Shown here one piece after another: positions 18,249-27,687 of a DNA stretch of 42,617 nt. The notes below the pieces were generated by a model. That model was given only the letters and a program-made list of their open reading frames with translations. It was not told the origin of the DNA and searched no databases. Position 1 is the stretch's first letter, and the number at the start of each line of letters is the position of its first letter. The stretch is from Planctomycetota bacterium (GTDB taxonomy: Bacteria; Planctomycetota; SZUA-567). The position numbers were made by a program, and so were the translations under genes. The stretch is from positions 1 to 42,617 of the forward strand of contig JAITQC010000052.1 of assembly GCA_031289115.1 (NCBI GenBank), written 5' to 3'.

Positions 18249-20350
18249 GCCAATATTCAGCCAGTCCACGCATAACCGCCCTCAGGGATGCTATTGTCGA
18301 GGGTAGGCACAAAAAACTCCGCACCGGCCAGGTCCCGGATGTAGTGGGGGTTGCCGAACAGGAAGGGAGGGACTGGCCCCAGCGCGCCTCACTACTCACC
18401 CGGTTGATGTGCGAGGCGGAACAGCCGTTGATCCTAGCGGGTGAACGCCTGGTTTTCACCCGGACCATCCCGGCGGTTCCTCCCTATTACCCGCCAGCCG
18501 AGTGGCGGGAGAAATTCGCCGGGCAGGCCATGCATGAGTCCGGCCCTATCTCCAACATCTGCGCCGACTGGGGATTGGTTCTTGGCGAAGGACTTAGGCA
18601 GCGCCAGACCGTGATACGCCAGCGTTACGCTAGGGAAGGAGGGGAGGAGCTTAAGGTTCTTTGTGACACGGTGTCGGAGGCGATAGACGCGGTCCTTGGT
18701 TTAGCTGAGCGTTACCGCCAGGAAGCACTGCGCCTGGGGGAGAGTGAGATAGCCGACACTCTGGCGGTGGTGCCAGCCGGCCCGGCGGAAAATTTCCGCC
18801 AGGCTCTGCAGTCGCTTAAATTCGTCCATTCCGCCCTCTGGCTTTCTGGACACTACCATGTCGGGCTTGGGCGTTTCGACCAGTATATGTGGAAATACGC
18901 CGAGGCTGACGTGCTGGCGGGCCGCCTGACCTGGGATGACGTGGCTGACTTGGTGGCCGAGTTTTTCCTGTCCCTCAACAAGGATTCCGACCTTTACCCT
19001 GGTATCCAGCAGGGAGACAACGGCCAGTCCCTGATGCTGGGGGGAGTTGACCGCCAGGGCAAGACTTCGGTAAACCGCCTGACCCACATCGTTCTAGAAG
19101 TTACCCGGACTAATCGCCTGATCGACCCCAAGGTCAATTTACGGGTAACCCCAGATACGCCGCTGGACTTGCTTCACAAGGCGGTCGAACTTACCAAAAT
19201 CGGCCTGGGTTTTCCCCAGTATTCTAACGACCAGGTGGTTATACCCGGATTGGTGCGCCTGGGTTATAGCCTGGAGGATGCCCGCGATTACAGCGTGGCG
19301 GCCTGCTGGGAATTCCTTATCCCAGGCTTAGGAATGGACGTGGTGAACATAGGAGCTGTTTCCTTCCCCTACGCGGTCGATAGCGCCATCCGGACCGCGC
19401 TAAGCGAGGGAGGGGATTTCTCCCGCGTCCTGGCTCTTTGCCGGGAGGATATTTTCCGGCAGGTGGACCGCCTGGTGGAAGATCGGCAAAAGATAATCCT
19501 CCCGCCCGCTCCCCTCTACTCCGCCCTTATGACTGGGCAACTGGAAGAACGGGGGGACCTTGGCGCCGGAGCCAAATACAACAACCTTGGCATACACGGC
19601 TCCGGGTCGGCCAACGCCAGTGACGCCTTGGCGGCGGTTAATAAACTGGTCTTTAACACCCGGGAAATCAGTCCCGAGCGCTTGCTTGGGGCGCTCGACA
19701 ACGACTTTACCGAGGATCAGGTGCTTCTCACCCGCCTACGCCAGGACACTCCCAAAACCGGCAACAACGACCCCGCCACCGACGACCTCCTGCGGGAGCT
19801 TTTCGCTTATTTTTCCGAAGCTTGCGAACGCTTCCAGCCGGTTAACTCGCGTTGGAACCGGGTGCGTCCCGGCACTGGTTCAGCCATGTATTATGTCTGG
19901 CTAGCCCAAGGCCACCCCGGCATGCTAGAGCCAGTGGTCGGTGCTACCGCTGACGGACGGCGGCGGGGTGATTTCTTCAGCTCCTCCCTGGCGCCCTCCC
20001 AGGGGGTCAAGGTGTCGGGGCCGTTTGGCATCCTGCAGTCGTTCGCCAAACTTGACTACCGCCGCGTCTGTAACGGTGGTCCCATCACCCTTGAACTTTC
20101 TGACAGCGTGTTTCGTAGTAGCGAGTCAATTGGCAAGGTGGCGGAACTGGTGCGTCTTTTCGCCGGGTTAGGCTGCCAGCAACTGCAGCTTAACACCCTG
20201 GATATCGACAAGCTTAGAGACGCCAAGGTACACCCCGAGCGCTATCGTAACCTGGTGGTGCGGGTATGGGGCTGGAGTGGCTATTTCTGCGAGCTTTCCG
20301 AAGAATACCAGGACCACATTATCCGTCGCCATATGCTGGGGGTGGGTTAG
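18245..20350 (+). CDS. Glycyl radical enzyme of the pyruvate formate-lyase superfamily, subtype unknown
   Basis: C-terminal LVVRVWGWSGYFCELSEEYQDHIIRR glycyl-radical loop; QLQLNTLDIDKLRDAKVHPERYRNL; putative active site YSVAACWEF. Overlaps the activase stop. Confidence 0.9.
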   Translation: MSQYSASPRITALRDAIVEGRHKKLRTGQVPDVVGVAEQEGRDWPQRASLLTRLMCEAEQPLILAGERLVFTRTIPAVPPYYPPAEWREKFAGQAMHESGPISNICADWGLVLGEGLRQRQTVIRQRYAREGGEELKVLCDTVSEAIDAVLGLAERYRQEALRLGESEIADTLAVVPAGPAENFRQALQSLKFVHSALWLSGHYHVGLGRFDQYMWKYAEADVLAGRLTWDDVADLVAEFFLSLNKDSDLYPGIQQGDNGQSLMLGGVDRQGKTSVNRLTHIVLEVTRTNRLIDPKVNLRVTPDTPLDLLHKAVELTKIGLGFPQYSNDQVVIPGLVRLGYSLEDARDYSVAACWEFLIPGLGMDVVNIGAVSFPYAVDSAIRTALSEGGDFSRVLALCREDIFRQVDRLVEDRQKIILPPAPLYSALMTGQLEERGDLGAGAKYNNLGIHGSGSANASDALAAVNKLVFNTREISPERLLGALDNDFTEDQVLLTRLRQDTPKTGNNDPATDDLLRELFAYFSEACERFQPVNSRWNRVRPGTGSAMYYVWLAQGHPGMLEPVVGATADGRRRGDFFSSSLAPSQGVKVSGPFGILQSFAKLDYRRVCNGGPITLELSDSVFRSSESIGKVAELVRLFAGLGCQQLQLNTLDIDKLRDAKVHPERYRNLVVRVWGWSGYFCELSEEYQDHIIRRHMLGVG

Positions 20351-20397
20351 CGGGGGGGGAGTCCCTAGGTAATTCCTGGCGGCTGGCCGGGGTTAGC

Positions 20398-20460
20398 AAA
20401 CTTTTAGAGTCTGACCCTTGATATAAAAGGGCTTGATTTCTGAACTGGGGAACTTGGGTT
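20398..20460. repeat. Dispersed element copy A (inverted relative to 31721..31784)
   Basis: Reverse complement AACCCAAGTTCCCCAGTTCAGAAATCAAGCCCTTTTATATCAAGGGTCAGACTCTAAAAGTTT; aligns to copy B with about 10 mismatches. Confidence 0.8.
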
Positions 20461-20546
20461 GGCGGGTAGAGTCCTTGCCGTCCTCCCGTGCGGATACGGG
20501 TGGTGCTTTCGGCCGTAGGGGTAAGCGGGTCAAAGGGGTAATGAGG

Positions 20547-20572
20547 AAGCCGGCGTGGCGTCACGCCGGCTT
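20547..20572. terminator. Bidirectional terminator between the convergent GRE gene and permease gene
   Basis: AAGCCGGCGTG-GCGT-CACGCCGGCTT: perfect 11-bp stem, 4-nt loop. Confidence 0.75.
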
Positions 20573-20697
20573 TCTCGCTAAGCCGTGGTCCCCCTGGTAA
20601 ATCAAGACACCCATCTGTGTCTCTCTCGCGGGTGAAAGGGAAACACCAGGGCGGGTTTTCCGGATGGAAACAGTGTTTTACCCCGTCCCCACCGGGA

Positions 20698-21660
20698 CTA
20701 TTCGCGCCGCGAGCGGATTTCGTTAATAAACACGGCTATGACAATGAAAAGGCCGGTGATGATCTTCTGCATGAAGGGGTAGATTCCTAGGAGGTTAAAG
20801 AGGTTCTGGATCATGCAGATGAAAACCGCTCCGCCAATCGCCCCGAAAATCCTGCCTTCTCCCCCCATCAGGCTAGCGCCGCCGATGACGGTTGCTGCGA
20901 TCACGTCCATCTCCATGTCGAGGCCAATCCCCGGGTAGGAGGAGCGGATGCGAGCGCAGAGGATTATGCCGGCAATGCTAGCCAAAGCGCCGTTTATGGT
21001 GTAGACCGCCAATTTCACCGCTCGCACGTCAAGGCCAGCCATGCGGGCGCCATTCTCATTTCCGCCGATGGCGAGGACACTGCGGCCGAAACGGCGGTGG
21101 TTAAGCAGGAGGTAAAAAAGTAACCCCAGGACAAACATGACAATGACCGGAATGGGAAGCCGATACAACATGCCGTTTCCCAGGTATTCAAACCAGGGCG
21201 GGAAATCGCCGATGCTTCCAGGGGTGAGGGCGAAGGCGAATCCAGCGCCAGCGCTCATCAGGCCGAAGGTGGCGATAAAGGGCGGCATCAGGCAATAGCC
21301 AACCAGGAGGCCGTTAGCCAGGCCAGTCAGGGTGCCAGCGAGAAGAGCCAGGAAAAAGGCCAGCCAGATGTTGCCAGTGGCTTGCCACACAGTGCCGAGG
21401 ACCGCGCTGGTGAAGGAAATAACGCTCCCCACCGACAAGTCAATGCCGCCGGAGGCGATGACTAGCGTCATTCCTACCGCCATGATGGCGAAGATGGAGG
21501 CTTGCCGGAGGATGTTACGGAAATTGGCGTAACTCAGGAAATAGTCGCTTAGCAGTGAAAACAGCAGAGCGAAAACAACCAGCCACAGCCAGATGCCCAG
21601 GTGGTCGTAAAGAGAGAGCAGTTTGGCGCCAGTTTTCCGGGCGGTTGGGGAAGAAGCCAC
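20698..21660 (-). CDS. Ribose-type ABC transporter permease (RbsC family)
   Basis: Multi-TM; MAVGMTLVIASGGIDLSVGSVISFTSAV and IGGASLMGGEGRIFGAIGGAVF are BPD_transp_2 signatures. Confidence 0.92.
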   Translation of the reverse strand: MASSPTARKTGAKLLSLYDHLGIWLWLVVFALLFSLLSDYFLSYANFRNILRQASIFAIMAVGMTLVIASGGIDLSVGSVISFTSAVLGTVWQATGNIWLAFFLALLAGTLTGLANGLLVGYCLMPPFIATFGLMSAGAGFAFALTPGSIGDFPPWFEYLGNGMLYRLPIPVIVMFVLGLLFYLLLNHRRFGRSVLAIGGNENGARMAGLDVRAVKLAVYTINGALASIAGIILCARIRSSYPGIGLDMEMDVIAATVIGGASLMGGEGRIFGAIGGAVFICMIQNLFNLLGIYPFMQKIITGLFIVIAVFINEIRSRRE

Positions 21661-22668
21661 TTATTCTCCTGTGTCCCGTTTTTTATGCCATTGATCCAGA
21701 AGCACCGCCATGACAATGAGACCGCCGAGCACGGGTTTCATGTAGGCGACCGGGATATTTAGGATGTTGATGACGTTTTGGACTTCCGCCATGAAGATGG
21801 CGCCCAAGATGGCGCCCGGGATGCCTCCCGCTCCGCCCATCATGGAGGTGCCACCGATGACTGAAGCTCCGATGGCGGAAAGCTCGTAGCCTGTCCCGGC
21901 ATCGGGATGGACCTGGTTACCGCGGGCAGAGAGGATGACGCCGGCTATGGCGGCGAACACACCGGAAAGGACGTAGACACTGATAAGAAGCCGGTTGACG
22001 TTCATACCGGAGAAACGGGCGGTTTCCCGGTTGCCGCCGACCGCGAAAAGGGTAATCCCGAAAACGCTGCGGGTGAGGGCGAGGTGGACGATCAACCCCA
22101 GGGCCAGCATGACTAGTACCGGTATCGGTATGAAGGAGATGCTTCCCTGGCCAACGTAAACCAGGGAGGTTGGCATGCCGTAGGTGGGGATGCCGGCGCT
22201 AATATAGGCGGCGGTGCCGCGGGCGGCAGCCATAAGGCTCAGAGTTGCTATAAAGGGGGGCAGTTTAGCCCAGGTTATCATGCAGCCATTGAGGAAACCG
22301 CAGACCGCCCCGGTTCCGAGGCAGAAAATCAGCGCTTTCAGGATGATCCAGAAATCATTGGGAAGAACCAGCATGGCGGCGGTGTCACGGAAGAGTTCGG
22401 GAGGAATGATGGTCATCGCCATCACCACCGAGGAAATGCCGAGAATGCTTCCGGCGGAAAGGTCGATGCCGCCTCCGCCAGTGATGATAACCATAGTCAT
22501 TCCGATAGCCATTATTCCCACCACCGCCGACTGGGCGAGGATGTTGACCAGGTTGTTGGGAGTGAGGAAATTGGGGCTGAGGATACTGCTGACTAGTCCC
22601 ACTAGCAGAATCCAGGCTATAATGCCCGCTTCCTTGGCTTTCAGAACACTGGTAAAACGGTTTATCAT
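21661..22668 (-). CDS. Ribose-type ABC transporter permease (RbsC family), second copy
   Basis: MAIGMTMVIITGGGGIDLSAGSILGISSVV, IGGTSMMGGAGGIPGAILGAIFM. Confidence 0.92.
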   Translation of the reverse strand: MINRFTSVLKAKEAGIIAWILLVGLVSSILSPNFLTPNNLVNILAQSAVVGIMAIGMTMVIITGGGGIDLSAGSILGISSVVMAMTIIPPELFRDTAAMLVLPNDFWIILKALIFCLGTGAVCGFLNGCMITWAKLPPFIATLSLMAAARGTAAYISAGIPTYGMPTSLVYVGQGSISFIPIPVLVMLALGLIVHLALTRSVFGITLFAVGGNRETARFSGMNVNRLLISVYVLSGVFAAIAGVILSARGNQVHPDAGTGYELSAIGASVIGGTSMMGGAGGIPGAILGAIFMAEVQNVINILNIPVAYMKPVLGGLIVMAVLLDQWHKKRDTGE

Positions 22669-22725
22669 GCGCTCCTTTCCTCGCCCGGAGGCGGGAAAAG
22701 CCGGTCATGGGAGGTGATTTAAAAA

Positions 22726-22756
22726 TCCCCGGGGCTATCCGTGGACAACCCCGGGG
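22726..22756 (-). terminator. Intercistronic hairpin between the SBP and permease genes
   Basis: Minus strand CCCCGGGG-TTGTCCACGGATAG-CCCCGGGG followed by ATTTTTAAAT. Confidence 0.6.
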
Positions 22757-22768
22757 GAGGCGATTCGT

Positions 22769-23719
22769 TTAGAAAGCGTCGGCCAGGGAGGCGTCGGCGT
22801 TTTCACTGGTGATCAGTTTGGTGCCGGAGTCAATGAACTTGGGTAGCGAGGCGGGGTCTATGGTTTTATTGTAGACGCCTAGGCCCGTTTCGGCAGACAT
22901 GCGGCCGATTTTGATGGGGAACTGGGCGACATCGGCGATGATGCTGCCACTTTTTATCAGCTCAATCCCGAAGCTGGAACCGTCAAAACTGATGACTTTT
23001 ATTTTGCCTTCCTTGCCAGCCAGCTTGACCGCTTCCAGGATGCCGCCGGTCATGCCGTCGGAGCAGGAAAAGATGAGGTCGACATTGGGGTTGGCCTGGA
23101 GGATGTTCTGGGTGGCGTCCATCGCTTTTTCATTAGTCCAGAGGCCGGTTTGCGAGGCTACCACTTTTATCTGGGAACCCTTGACAATGTTTTCGGCAAA
23201 CCCGTTCTTGCGGTCATCCCCGACTGAACTTCCCGGCGCACCCTCGATAACCACCACATTGCCCTTGCCACCCAGGACGGTCTTGGCGAATTCCGCGCCT
23301 AGGGCGGCGGCGGCGTAGTTGTCAGTGGAGATAAAGGTGACGTAGTCGTCACCCTCGGCAACCTGGTCCATACAGACGATGATGATGCCTTCTTCCTTGG
23401 CCTGGCGGAAAACCGGCACTACCGCCTTGGAATCAAGAGGGCTGATGATGATGACATCGGTCTGCTGGACAATGAGGTCCTCGATTATCTGGACCATTCG
23501 CTGGACAGCGGTTTGTCCACCCGCCTGGTAGATGGTGGCGTCGGCGCCAAGCTGAATCGCCTGGTCGCGGGCCGCCTCGGCCATTTTCAACTGGAAGACG
23601 TCGCCAGTCAGGGTTTTCACCACCACCGCCACTTTCGGTTTCTTATCAGCCGCCAGAATGGGCATGGCCATAATTCCCACCAACAGCAGGCAAAGAGCCG
23701 GGATTAAAATTCTACGCAT
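22769..23719 (-). CDS. Sugar ABC transporter periplasmic substrate-binding protein (RbsB family)
   Basis: Signal peptide MRRILIPALCLLLVGIMAMPILAA; periplasmic-binding Rossmann pattern (DVIIISPLDSKAVVPVFRQAKEEGIIIVCMDQ; GKGNVVVIEGAPGSSVGDDRKNGF). Confidence 0.92.
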   Translation of the reverse strand: MRRILIPALCLLLVGIMAMPILAADKKPKVAVVVKTLTGDVFQLKMAEAARDQAIQLGADATIYQAGGQTAVQRMVQIIEDLIVQQTDVIIISPLDSKAVVPVFRQAKEEGIIIVCMDQVAEGDDYVTFISTDNYAAAALGAEFAKTVLGGKGNVVVIEGAPGSSVGDDRKNGFAENIVKGSQIKVVASQTGLWTNEKAMDATQNILQANPNVDLIFSCSDGMTGGILEAVKLAGKEGKIKVISFDGSSFGIELIKSGSIIADVAQFPIKIGRMSAETGLGVYNKTIDPASLPKFIDSGTKLITSENADASLADAF

Positions 23720-23851
23720 GTTACTTCCTCCTCCAAAAAATAGTGAATAACCGCTTGCCACTGGCGACTACCAGCGGGTGATTTAGCTGGTAAAACAGGA
23801 TCCCGGGTTTGGCGCGAGGGAGATCCCGGCCGGGTAAAACAGGCGCCGGGA

Positions 23852-25393
23852 CTAGGCTACCTCGTCACCCCCCATGGCGTACCGAAGAATTGTCTCGCCG
23901 TTTATTTCCTCCCCCGCCAGGATTTTGGCGATCCGGTTGGAGCGCATGACGTAGACCCGGTCACTCATGCCAACCACTTCCTGCAGTTCCGAGGAAATCA
24001 TCAGTATCGCCACGCCCCGGTCGGCCAGTTCTACCATCAGCCGGTAAATAGCGGATTTGGTGATCACATCGATACCCCGGGTAGGCTCGTCGAAAATGAG
24101 GATGCGGGCATTGGCGGACAGCCATTTTCCCAGGATCGCCTTCTGCTGGTTGCCACCGCTGAGGTAGCGGATTTCCTGCCTTAGGGAGGACGCCATAACT
24201 TTCAGCCGCTCGACATAAGTGCGGGCCAGGCGGCTGCGGGAAGCGATACTGACCCAGCCTAGACGGGAGAGTTGGCGCATAGTCACATGGCAGATGTTTT
24301 CCCGCACCGCCAGGCAGGGGACAATACCCTGGCGTTTACGGTCCTCGGGGATAAAGCCGATGCCGGCCTGGATAGCGGCCTGGGGGTTTCCCTTGGGAAG
24401 GCTTTTTCCAAACACCGTGACACTTCCCGAGTGGTAGGAGTCGATGCCGAATATGCGACGAATAAACTCGGTGCGTCCCGCTCCGACAATACCGGCGACA
24501 CCGACTATTTCCCCCTGTTTGACCGTGAGGTTGAGGGCAGGGGAGGCTGGGTCAGACTTAAGGTCCAGTACTTCCAGGGCGGTTTCCCCAACCTGGTGTT
24601 TCCCTTTGTTAAAGAGGTTGTCAAGTTTGGAACCAATCATCAGCTGGATCAGGTCGTCGATGTTTCCGCTTTCCGCCACCGCCACTGTCCGCATGCTCCG
24701 TCCGTCCCTAAGGACAGTCACCCGGTCCCCCACCTCGAAGATTTCCTTCAGTTTATGGGTGATATAAATCATGCTGACGCCAGAATCCTTAAGGGCGTGG
24801 ATAACGCGGAAAAGTATTTCGACCTGGTTGTCAGTGAGGGTAGAGGTGGGTTCGTCCAGGATAAGGACCTGGGGATTGGCGGCTAGGGCCTTGGCAATTT
24901 CCACCAGTTGCTGTTCCGCCACCGGCAGGTGTTTGACCTTGCGGTTGACATCGATTTGTCCGGCTCCCAGGCGGTTAAGCTGGTGGGTGGCGAGGGCGCG
25001 CATGGCCGGGAAGTCCAGGAAGCCGGCGAAATTGTACTTGGTCCGGCCCAGGCTAATGTTTTCCGCCACGGTCAGGTTGGGGCAGAGGCTAAATTCCTGG
25101 GAGACAGTGGCGACACCCGAGGCCAGCGCTTGCTGGGGATCGTTGGCGGTCATTTCCTTTCCGTTGATAAAGATTTGTCCGCTGTCGGGACGTATGGCGC
25201 CGCAGATCATTTTCACTAGCGATGATTTGCCTGCCCCGTTTTCACCCAGCAGCACATGCACTTCCCCCTGTTCCAGGCTGAAATTGACCTGGGAAAGCAC
25301 CAAGTTGTGACGGTTAAGGGTTTGTCCGTTTAGGTCGTAAAGACCCTTGGAGACATTGACCAGCCGGATTATTTCCGTGGGAGAGTCAGGCAT
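23852..25393 (-). CDS. Sugar ABC transporter duplicated ATP-binding protein (RbsA family)
   Basis: Two ABC modules: LLGENGAGKSSLVKM with LPVAEQQLVEIAKAL, and the degenerate VAGIVGAGRTEFIRRIFG with YLSGGNQQKAILGKWL. Confidence 0.95.
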   Translation of the reverse strand: MPDSPTEIIRLVNVSKGLYDLNGQTLNRHNLVLSQVNFSLEQGEVHVLLGENGAGKSSLVKMICGAIRPDSGQIFINGKEMTANDPQQALASGVATVSQEFSLCPNLTVAENISLGRTKYNFAGFLDFPAMRALATHQLNRLGAGQIDVNRKVKHLPVAEQQLVEIAKALAANPQVLILDEPTSTLTDNQVEILFRVIHALKDSGVSMIYITHKLKEIFEVGDRVTVLRDGRSMRTVAVAESGNIDDLIQLMIGSKLDNLFNKGKHQVGETALEVLDLKSDPASPALNLTVKQGEIVGVAGIVGAGRTEFIRRIFGIDSYHSGSVTVFGKSLPKGNPQAAIQAGIGFIPEDRKRQGIVPCLAVRENICHVTMRQLSRLGWVSIASRSRLARTYVERLKVMASSLRQEIRYLSGGNQQKAILGKWLSANARILIFDEPTRGIDVITKSAIYRLMVELADRGVAILMISSELQEVVGMSDRVYVMRSNRIAKILAGEEINGETILRYAMGGDEVA

Positions 25394-25905
25394 TTTTCTA
25401 ACACCGTCTTCCTGGGTTGATTAGTCAAACAGTAAAACCCTTCCCGGGACACCGAGCCGGGAGCGGGTGGAGGAAAACCAGTTTAGGGCAGACGCTATCC
25501 CGGTGCCGGGATTGACTGGGTGCCCGGGTAAGGGTCAAAGTGGGAGTGATTGATTGCCCGGTAACCCCCGGTTGCCACCCGGAAAAAAGGCGGTGTTTCC
25601 CGATCGGCCATATCACCCATGAAGGGTTGGGGGGCGGCTGGGAAGAACGGGCTAGGGGGGTAGAATGGGGCGACAGAGGATTAGGTTATCGGCCGAGCGC
25701 CAAGTGAATGGTGGTTTAATCACTACCAAATTTAAAGCCGGCTGTCAAGGTCACCTCTTGGCAAAAAATCCCCGGGTCACTGCTACCCCGTTCGTCCTCC
25801 CGGGCGCTTTCTTTCCCAGGTGACGGGTTAGGGAGTTTACTGGTATTCCTGAACCGGGTTAGGCAGGTAGACGCGGGTAAAGACCAGGAAAAAACCAGAA
25901 TAACC

Positions 25906-25925
25906 CGGGGAGAGGCGCCTCCCCG
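25906..25925 (-). terminator. Probable mcsB terminator
   Basis: Minus strand CGGGGAG-GCGCCT-CTCCCCG, then GGTTATTCTGGTTTTTT. Confidence 0.5.
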
Positions 25926-26017
25926 CGGGTGAGGGGTTACGATTTTTGCCCAGGCGGGCGGGAGACGCCAGTGGCGGTACTAGGCCGCTTGTCCCCGGGA
26001 ATTTTACCCCTCACTGG

Positions 26018-27073
26018 TTAGCGTGTCAGTGACAGGCTGCCCCGGAGGAAGGTGGCCCTGGCGATGTCACGTTCATCGCTTTCCAGGTTGTGGCCCTCAA
26101 TCTGCTGCAGATGGGCAGGCTGGCAAAGAAGGAGCAGACGCTGTATCGACTCCAGGGTCAGGCTGTCAAGGATTTTGGTCACCACCCCCAGGCGGAGGTT
26201 GGAGAGGTGGCGCATCGCCTCCTCGGAAGTTATCTGGCGGGCGTATTCAAGAATGCCCCAGCTGCGCCAGATGACATCCTCCAGGCGTGGACGTTCCCTT
26301 TCCAGGAGTTCTTCGCGGGCCCGATTCTCATAGGAGATGATAGCCTTGATCGAGGCCTCCATGTCAGCGAGGATGTCGTTTTCCGAGCGGCCGCAGGTTA
26401 TCTGGTTGGATATCTGGTAAAAATCCCCCATGGCCTCGGTGCCTTCGCCGTAAAAACCCCTTACCGCCATGTGCATTTCATAAATAGCGCGAAACACCTT
26501 TTCAATATGGCTGGTCATCACCAGGGCCGGGAGGTGGAGCATCACCGAGGCCCGTAGGCCAGTGCCGACATTGGTGGGGCAGGAGGTGAGGTAGCCGAAG
26601 AGTGGAGAGTAGGCGAAGGCGAGGCGGCTAGCGATGGCGTTATCAAGCTGGTCGACGCTGGCGAAGGCGTCCTTTAAGCGTAGCCCAGAACACAAGGCCT
26701 GCATACGCAGATGATCTTCCTCGTTTACCATGACGGAAATGGACTTGGCGGGGTTGAAGGCGAGGGCCCGGGGACCAGTGCCGTCCGCCAACTCCCGGCT
26801 AATCAGGTGGCTTTCCAGGAGCAGGTGGCGCTCGAGGTTGGACTGGCGGTCTATTTCACACCAGGTGTAGCCATCCCCGTCGGGAAGGGATTGGAAGGCG
26901 TTACGGACATCGGAAAGAACTGAACTCCGGTCCGACTGGTCCGGATGCGTGGGAAAGTTGTGGTTGGCAAGGTTCCGGGCCAAGCGCACCCGACTGGTGA
27001 CGGCGATGGCGGCGTCAGGACCGCCACCGGCCAGCCACGCCGCCGCTGGGTCGAAGGGAAGGGATATGTCCAT
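26018..27073 (-). CDS. mcsB: Protein arginine kinase McsB
   Basis: AIAVTSRVRLARNLANHNFP, NEEDHLRMQ, SCPTNVGTGLRASVMLHLPAL phosphagen-kinase motifs; C-terminal RDIARA. Confidence 0.93.
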   Translation of the reverse strand: MDISLPFDPAAAWLAGGGPDAAIAVTSRVRLARNLANHNFPTHPDQSDRSSVLSDVRNAFQSLPDGDGYTWCEIDRQSNLERHLLLESHLISRELADGTGPRALAFNPAKSISVMVNEEDHLRMQALCSGLRLKDAFASVDQLDNAIASRLAFAYSPLFGYLTSCPTNVGTGLRASVMLHLPALVMTSHIEKVFRAIYEMHMAVRGFYGEGTEAMGDFYQISNQITCGRSENDILADMEASIKAIISYENRAREELLERERPRLEDVIWRSWGILEYARQITSEEAMRHLSNLRLGVVTKILDSLTLESIQRLLLLCQPAHLQQIEGHNLESDERDIARATFLRGSLSLTR

Positions 27074-27148
27074 ATTGTTCCTTGGTGGGGGTGGATTAAC
27101 CAGCCGGGAGGCGACGGGTGGTTGCTCTGTAAACCGCCCTACAGCTTC

Positions 27149-27661
27149 TTAAACAACTTTCAGCCGGCTGATCTCGCTTTTCAGCCGGGCCGCCTCCTCG
27201 AAGTGCTCCATTTCCACCGCCTGGCGGAGCTCCCGCTCCAGGTTATGGATGCGGGTAAGCTGGCGGGAAAGGTCAGGGGGGGCGCCGGGGGGAACTTTGC
27301 CACTGTGTAGACTGACTTCACCAGGGTGCCAGGAGGAAAGTTGCGACTCTACCAATTTCCTCAGGCGCGGCTCAAAAGCCTGGTAGTCGTTGGGACAGCC
27401 AAGCCGCCCGCGGGAATTAAAGTCTGACCAGCGTTGCCCACAGACCGGGCAGACAATATCCTCCTCCACGGCCTGGGGCGAGGCCACCTTCTTTTTACTG
27501 GCCAGACCCAGGAGTTGGGGTATGTCGGCGGCGGACTGGAGGCTGAAACCTTTTTCGCTGGCGCAACCCTCACACATGTGCACCTCTTTTTTGACATTAT
27601 TGTGAATGTCGGTGAGGTGGATGGTGGCTTGTTTTTTTTTGCATATTTGGCAGATAAGCAT
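27149..27661 (-). CDS. mcsA: McsA-like zinc-finger/UVR-domain activator of McsB
   Basis: MLICQICKKKQATIHLTDI...HMCEGCASEKG and CPVCGQRWSDFNSRGRLGCPNDY (CxxC pairs) plus a C-terminal UVR-like helix pair. Confidence 0.9.
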   Translation of the reverse strand: MLICQICKKKQATIHLTDIHNNVKKEVHMCEGCASEKGFSLQSAADIPQLLGLASKKKVASPQAVEEDIVCPVCGQRWSDFNSRGRLGCPNDYQAFEPRLRKLVESQLSSWHPGEVSLHSGKVPPGAPPDLSRQLTRIHNLERELRQAVEMEHFEEAARLKSEISRLKVV

Positions 27662-27687
27662 GTGGTCAAAGTCCTTGTCGGGAAATG

